From Pseudopithomyces maydicus (taxonomy: Eukaryota; Ascomycota; Dothideomycetes; Pleosporales; Didymosphaeriaceae): a DNA stretch of 64,000 bases. Below the pieces are notes generated by a model that saw nothing but the letters and a program-made list of their open reading frames with translations, ran no database searches and was not told where the DNA came from. Location of the stretch: contig JANTUC010000002.1 in assembly GCA_026873275.1 (NCBI GenBank), positions 124,001-188,000 on the forward strand. Direction: 5' to 3'. A program made the translations under genes and the position numbers. Shown here piece after piece: positions 59,582 to 64,000 of this stretch (position 1 is the first letter of the stretch; each line of letters begins with the position of its first letter).

Positions 59582-61082
59582 TCAATAAAAGTTTCCATGC
59601 GGAACAGCACAGAATATACCGACGATGATAAAAGAAATTACAGTCGCACCGAGAATCGCCTGCAAGAAGATTGTATCTTGAATCTGGCGCAAGGCTGGCT
59701 CTTGGATCCAGACCTCACGATCGAAAACCTTGCGGATGAGGTTGCGCTTTTCGTATTTGGCGACCCATGGCTCGTCCTCATAGCTATTGCTCGACACCTG
59801 TGATGCGAGACTATCATACGAATCGTTCTTGATGTCGATGCTATCTTCTAGCTCATCATCGGATGCGAATAACTCCCAAGGACGCAGGTGACGATGGTGC
59901 ATGCCGTGGAGAACAACGCACATTCCTTTCCAAGCAGCGATCAGGGTCGAGATACCGATCATGAAACCGATGAGAGACAAAACACGCCAGGCACGGCCAG
60001 CACCGCTGAGGGTTATGAGCAAGGCAGCGGTGAAACCACCGACGATACCGGCGACGCCGAGACCACGCGCGAAAATAACACGAGGGCGGTTGCCGTTGCA
60101 GATCGTCCACCGGATGAAGTTGGGATGGGCCTGGCACCGAAGCGACCACTCAACTGTGGTAATGATGTCGTGGAACGCAGACGGGTGGGTGGTATTTTGA
60201 AGAGCGTGAAGCAAGGCGTTGCGCTCTTTGGAGGAAAGATTGAGCTGACGGCTGCCTCCATCGGCGATGTAAATGGAAATGATACGGCCAATCTCCTCGC
60301 GGTAGGGTTGGACGGTCACTAACGACACCGATTAGTATCAAGATCTTAGAGAGCAAAGAGTAGCAGTCAATACTCACGGGGCTTCCACTTGAGTCCAGCA
60401 CCCTCGAAAGCGCCACTAGCACGTTCGGCGTGGTTGGTCCTCGTCCCGGTAGTCATGCTAAAATCACAGGAATGGATGGACTCGGCCCCCTCATACTTGG
60501 TGTCATTGTTTGGAGTCTGCGGCGGGGTGAAGAATGGGTTGCCCTTCTCGGCATCCGCGACGCGCGAATCATTAGCAAAGTCGGTCCCTTTGAAGATGGC
60601 AGCCGCCTCGGGGTTGGCGCGTCTCGGCCGAGCAGTGGTATCCGTCTCACTAGTCTCACTCCACACGGGCGAGAGAGCCTTCTCGTTCTCGGGGAGCTTG
60701 TCGAAACGCTTCACATAGCTGCGGAACCAAAGGAAGAATTGAAGATTTTCGGCCGAAAGTTCAATGTATTTGAGATAGTTCATGAAGTCACGGGTTGTGC
60801 ATGGCTGCAGAAAATGTCAGTTATCAGTACCTTTGGACCGAGCAGCACCATATAAACAAGCTACATCGGTTTTTCTGACTAAGGACGACTTACAGGGCAA
60901 GTACCACCAGAGATGATGCGGTCAAAGGAGAGGGCGTCCGGGATGCCATGAGACATGCCACTGGAACCAGACTTGAGGGAGTCGTCGATGGACTTCTGCT
61001 TCTCGCTGCCATCGATAGAGCCGTGTGAGGATGTGGCACGAACGACGCGCGCTGGGCGGCGGTAGTTGAGTGGGTAGACCAT
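59582..61082 (-). CDS. Rax1/RgsB-type RGS-domain membrane protein
   Basis: Exons 61082-60894, 60804-60378 and 60318-59582; introns of 89 and 59 bp; 450 residues; no frame break. The start MVYPLNYRRPARVV is chosen because YRRP near the N-terminus is typical of this family. The frame is open further upstream to about 61305 (an exon after an acceptor at 61305 is possible), so a longer protein cannot be excluded. The RGS half reads SFDRIISGGTCPPCTTRDFM, then YLKYIELSAENLQFFLWFRS; the second RGS part is TVQPYREEIGRIISIYIADG with SAFHDIITTVEWSLRCQAHP. Three membrane helices follow (GVAGIVGGFTAALLITL, RVLSLIGFMIGISTLIAAW, FLQAILGATVISFIIVGIFC). Rax1 acts in polarity-site selection in yeast; RgsB/Rax1 proteins modulate growth and development in Aspergillus. 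Confidence 0.85.
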
Positions 61083-63392
61083 GTTGGGATCGACTAAGCC
61101 CAACTGATGCTGCACAGGCAGGTTGTGGGTGGAGAAAGGATTACCACGGCAAGGCGACGACAAACGCCCAGCACCAGTAGAAGAGTTGGGACAAAAAGGA
61201 GGAGGGATGAAGGTGAAAATTCCTACGACGATGAGCCGGGAAGGCCGTGGTGAAAGCCAAATGAGTGGTTTGAAGCAGATGCCTGAGGGGCGACGCTAAT
61301 AGGTTACCTCCGAACGAAACGGCTATTAGCGACGAATAGATAGTGACAGCAACCACAAACGGCCAGGGGACGGAAAAATGAGTCGTGCTGTATGTGGAGC
61401 AGATTGCGCTCTTATGTACCTGAGCGAAGTCCTCATTCGTAACGGTCGGATGCACCAGACAGCTGCTCTTTTCACAGCGCCGCACGGGAGGGACGCAGGG
61501 ATGTAAAATGGAGCGGCTAGCAGGGCTTACGTTCATGGATCTAGGCATCATGAGGGTGAACGAGCGGTCCATGGGTGTGCATCACTCGTCTGTTCAGCTT
61601 TTTTTCGGCGCCTCGTTCTACAAGTGGTTCCACTTCAACACACACCGCATCAGCTGGGCATGACATACAAGTAGCGACCGTTAGCAGTGACGACGTCTAC
61701 ACACAAGCAAAGTTCTCGTGGACTTCTGGGACTAGAGGTGAGGTCCAATGATGTGCATCCAGCGCCCTGGCCAGTGGCGTCGATCGGCAATCTTAAGAAG
61801 TTCGAGATCGGCCCGCAGATGCCTCGTTGGGTATCGCGTCAACCTTCTTTCGCTTCGATACCAGCTGTCATTCGTTCATGGAAAATGCGTCGTTGTTACG
61901 GGAGACGGTCGCCTGTCACGACTGTCTTTTCTGTACCGGCTGTTCTACCCGAGCTGCACCAGCACTACCCGAACCAAGTCTTCATCCCGAACCGGCATGC
62001 TCCCAATGGTAGTTCTACCGTGTTCAATCCTTCCTAGAATTGATAGCGGTTCAGACAGCCACCGTAACGCCGTGGCTTGACCTCTTCGTGGCCCACGCAA
62101 TCGTGCATGTTTTGACCAAGAACAGGTCACTGACCAGGGCTCTGCCCGCCCTGATTCGAGAAGAGCCTGCCTTGACCACTGTTCCACAGCTCGCTTCGCC
62201 CAATTAATACTAGGTACTATCCACTCCCGACGCGAACCATTGCTGCATCTCGCTGATCGCCGACGTCGTCCAGGTTTTCGCTGAGAATAATGCAGCCCAA
62301 GACGCACTCAATGAACGTCATGACGATCGAGACTCAACCCCCACATTGAACCCTCGAAGTATCTTTGCACATTGCGCAAAAGAAACGTTCACACGAGTGT
62401 GAACAATCTCGCACGTGCCATGAGCACCCTGCTTTACGAGCGAGCCGGATCTCTCCCCGCTAACTGCCACTTCGCCACGAGGAATCCACTTTCGTATCAG
62501 ATAGAAAAAGAAGCAACCTTCCATAGCACCCTGGCAAGGGGTATGAGATCGAGATCGCGTTCATTCAACGCTCCCATTGTTCACGACTCATGTGTACGAT
62601 CTTCTCGATATTGATGCAGTAACCTTCACATGCTGTCCTGGCCACCGATACCATTATTTGCTCGACCGTGGAACTCGGCACCGTACACGCGTCGGCCTCA
62701 CCCCACATTCTGACATGCAGACGAGGCTCGCCTAGACAGCTCAGAGCCCAACCGCCATCCAGAATCCCATAGCGTCTTAGCCCTGCCTTTCCACCCCCAA
62801 ACGTCCCATAGCATGGACGCACATATCGCTGACTGGCAGGGCTTCACAACCTAGGTACCCAGGAGGAGGGAACTCCGCTACAGGGACGTGCAGATCGGCG
62901 AAGTTAATCTGGCGCTACGCTAGTGTGCATCTCCCTAGCGTGGTCCCGTGCACCGGGATGCGGTTGGTTGACGATTCCTCCGCAATTTCCTGCACCTGCG
63001 TTTAACACGATGGCATCCGCGGAGCAGAAGCTGTAGGTACGTGTGTTCTGCGCATTGCTCATTCTTGAATCCGAGGTGTTGCACAGACTGCGGACGCCTG
63101 CGTTGCACAGCAGCCCAGCTGGTTGGGATACGAATATCTGGATGGGAAAAGGAATTGTGATAGGGATTGGTATTACGAATATCTTTAGATTCGAGGTTCT
63201 TTCGAGATAGGTATGGATGCCCAATCCAAAGAAAAAATCTAGGGAATACCTTGTACGCATTAATAGGCATGGTTTATTTTGCATAACACCCCTATTCGCA
63301 TATTAGTAAAGACACAGGTTGATATTTCTTCTTCAGTACGGCCGTAGAAAATTGAGTTTTAGTCTAACATCTTCACCTATTGGTATATCTAG
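61083..63392. other. 2.3-kb spacer upstream of the RGS gene
   Basis: 61083-61580 may hold a 5' leader or an extra N-terminal exon of the RGS gene: a frame starting MDRSFTLMMPRSMNVSPASR at 61572 runs to a GTACAT donor at 61419. The rest has only short open frames without coding character. No repeats of note. Confidence 0.55.
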
Positions 63393-63656
63393 TTAGTTGA
63401 ATGAGAATATGATGCTAGTAGGAGAGAAGCAATATTCGGAATAGTGATTCGGCTCGTTCACCGCTGTTAGGCTTTCGCTTAGTTCAATAGTCACCCCTAC
63501 TGTGTGATGGTGATTAGTGAACTCTTCGAAAAGTCCCTCGCCAAAATTACCGTAAGCATTTCCGGGTCCTTGCATATCAAGCGGCCCCATAACGATGCAC
63601 TGACGATCTTGTCCCTGAAACTCCTCGCTATCGAGTTGCTGTCTTCCCAACATCAT
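63393..63656 (-). CDS. Small orphan open frame, possible gene
   Basis: 87 codons from ATG 63656 (ATGATGTTGGG) to TAA. The product is acidic, of balanced composition (IVMGPLDMQGPGNAYGNFGE), and not low-complexity, unlike most chance frames in this window. No family recognised, no intron, no frame break. It lies 134 bp downstream of the stop of the edge gene. It could be chance. Confidence 0.3.
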   Translation of the reverse strand: MMLGRQQLDSEEFQGQDRQCIVMGPLDMQGPGNAYGNFGEGLFEEFTNHHHTVGVTIELSESLTAVNEPNHYSEYCFSPTSIIFSFN

Positions 63657-63789
63657 TGAGTTGTGTTGTATTCCACCATGTCACAACCCAAGGTTAATAA
63701 GCACTTATCGTCCATGGTAAACAGTAGTCGTCTCGCGAATGGGTACCATGCACGCAGACATAGGTACATAACGAACTCACCGACAAGTC

Positions 63790-64000
63790 CTACCCATCAC
63801 CCATCCCCACCCTCCCATAAAGCCCCGCCAACCTACTCCTCAACCTCCTCCCCAACTCAGATTCCCCTTCACACTCCCCCAACACCCCAACACAATACTT
63901 CAAAACCCCCCGGGCTCCTGCAGAACCGCCGTAACCCCAGTCCTACGACCCACTACCGGTATCCCATCCCGATTCCTCATCAACCGCACAACATCCGGAT
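63790..64000 (-). CDS. C-terminus of an unidentified gene running off the right edge
   Basis: Reading in from base 64000 on the minus strand, a frame PDVVRLMRNRDGIPVVGRRT...AVLQEPGG is open to a TGA in the G-run region. One extra G in that G6 run (plus-strand C6 at 63906-63911) continues it as VLKYCVGVLGECEGESELGR, then RLRSRLAGLYGRVGMGDG and TAG at 63790-63792. Charge pattern and lack of low complexity suggest real coding sequence. Family not recognised from 70 residues. Confidence 0.5.

Noticed and set aside
61141..61572. Separate membrane protein gene upstream of the RGS gene
   Set aside because: The frame has hydrophobic stretches but includes a good donor (61418) and acceptor (61305); more likely leader or N-terminal exon of the RGS gene.
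1..64000. tRNA genes
   Set aside because: I looked for B-box-like GGTTCRANNCC with a matching A box and acceptor stem and found only chance matches inside coding regions, for example in MRS2.

Overview
This window is nuclear DNA of a filamentous ascomycete (Pezizomycotina). It has split genes with short 45-90 bp introns (GTRNGT donors, CTRAY-type branch points), families restricted to or expanded in Pezizomycotina (HET-domain, DUF7580-type, AcuF-type zinc finger, NB-ARC/TPR NLR, SAT4/PTH11-type membrane protein, FlbC-type regulator), and long gene-poor spacers full of microsatellites. A Dothideomycete is plausible, but I cannot fix the order from sequence alone. About 21 genes can be supported.

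Layout. 1-1565: 3' part of a two-finger C2H2 regulator resembling FlbC. 4551-8794: Gin4/Hsl1/Cdr2-type septum and morphogenesis kinase. 9791-11236: a gene-free array of at least ten near-identical 27-bp boxes. 11926-13906: GFA/CENP-V-like zinc protein and a hotdog-fold thioesterase. 15921-18754: TRP-like (Flc/Pkd2) membrane protein. 18951-21468: a DUF3820-like protein and a glycine-zipper protein. 22088-28616: a self/non-self type block (HET-domain protein, DUF7580-like protein, AcuF-like zinc-finger protein). 30042-33329: head-to-head YIF1 and signal-recognition-particle receptor alpha. 34148-35711: soluble fumarate reductase. 36348-37308: rhodopsin-like SAT4-family membrane protein. 38998-41474: MRS2-type mitochondrial magnesium channel and a Prp3_C/DUF1115 protein. 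42225-46943: a divergent pair of an NLR (NB-ARC plus TPR) and a small helical protein, both ending in or starting with a short beta-prone, RHIM-like motif. 49009-52641: large protein with a UBA domain. 55877-58625: SAM plus HMG-box plus fungal transcription-factor middle-homology protein. 59582-61082: Rax1/RgsB-type RGS membrane protein. 63790-64000: C-terminus of one more gene running off the right edge.

Two observations stand out. First, the genes at 45.8/46.1 kb look like a two-component NLR/effector module of the amyloid-signalling cell-death type. Together with the HET, DUF7580 and AcuF genes, this makes the lower-GC half of the window rich in putative recognition genes, set between GC-rich housekeeping genes. 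Second, at least eleven genes, including essential ones such as SRP receptor alpha, carry frame breaks that are all closed by adding exactly one base. Most lie in a G or C run of 4-6. This is best explained by homopolymer under-calling in the assembly, and many apparent truncations here should not be read as biology.

Intergenic DNA is otherwise made of simple repeats and nothing recognisable. I saw no convincing tRNA, rRNA, transposase, reverse transcriptase or CRISPR locus.
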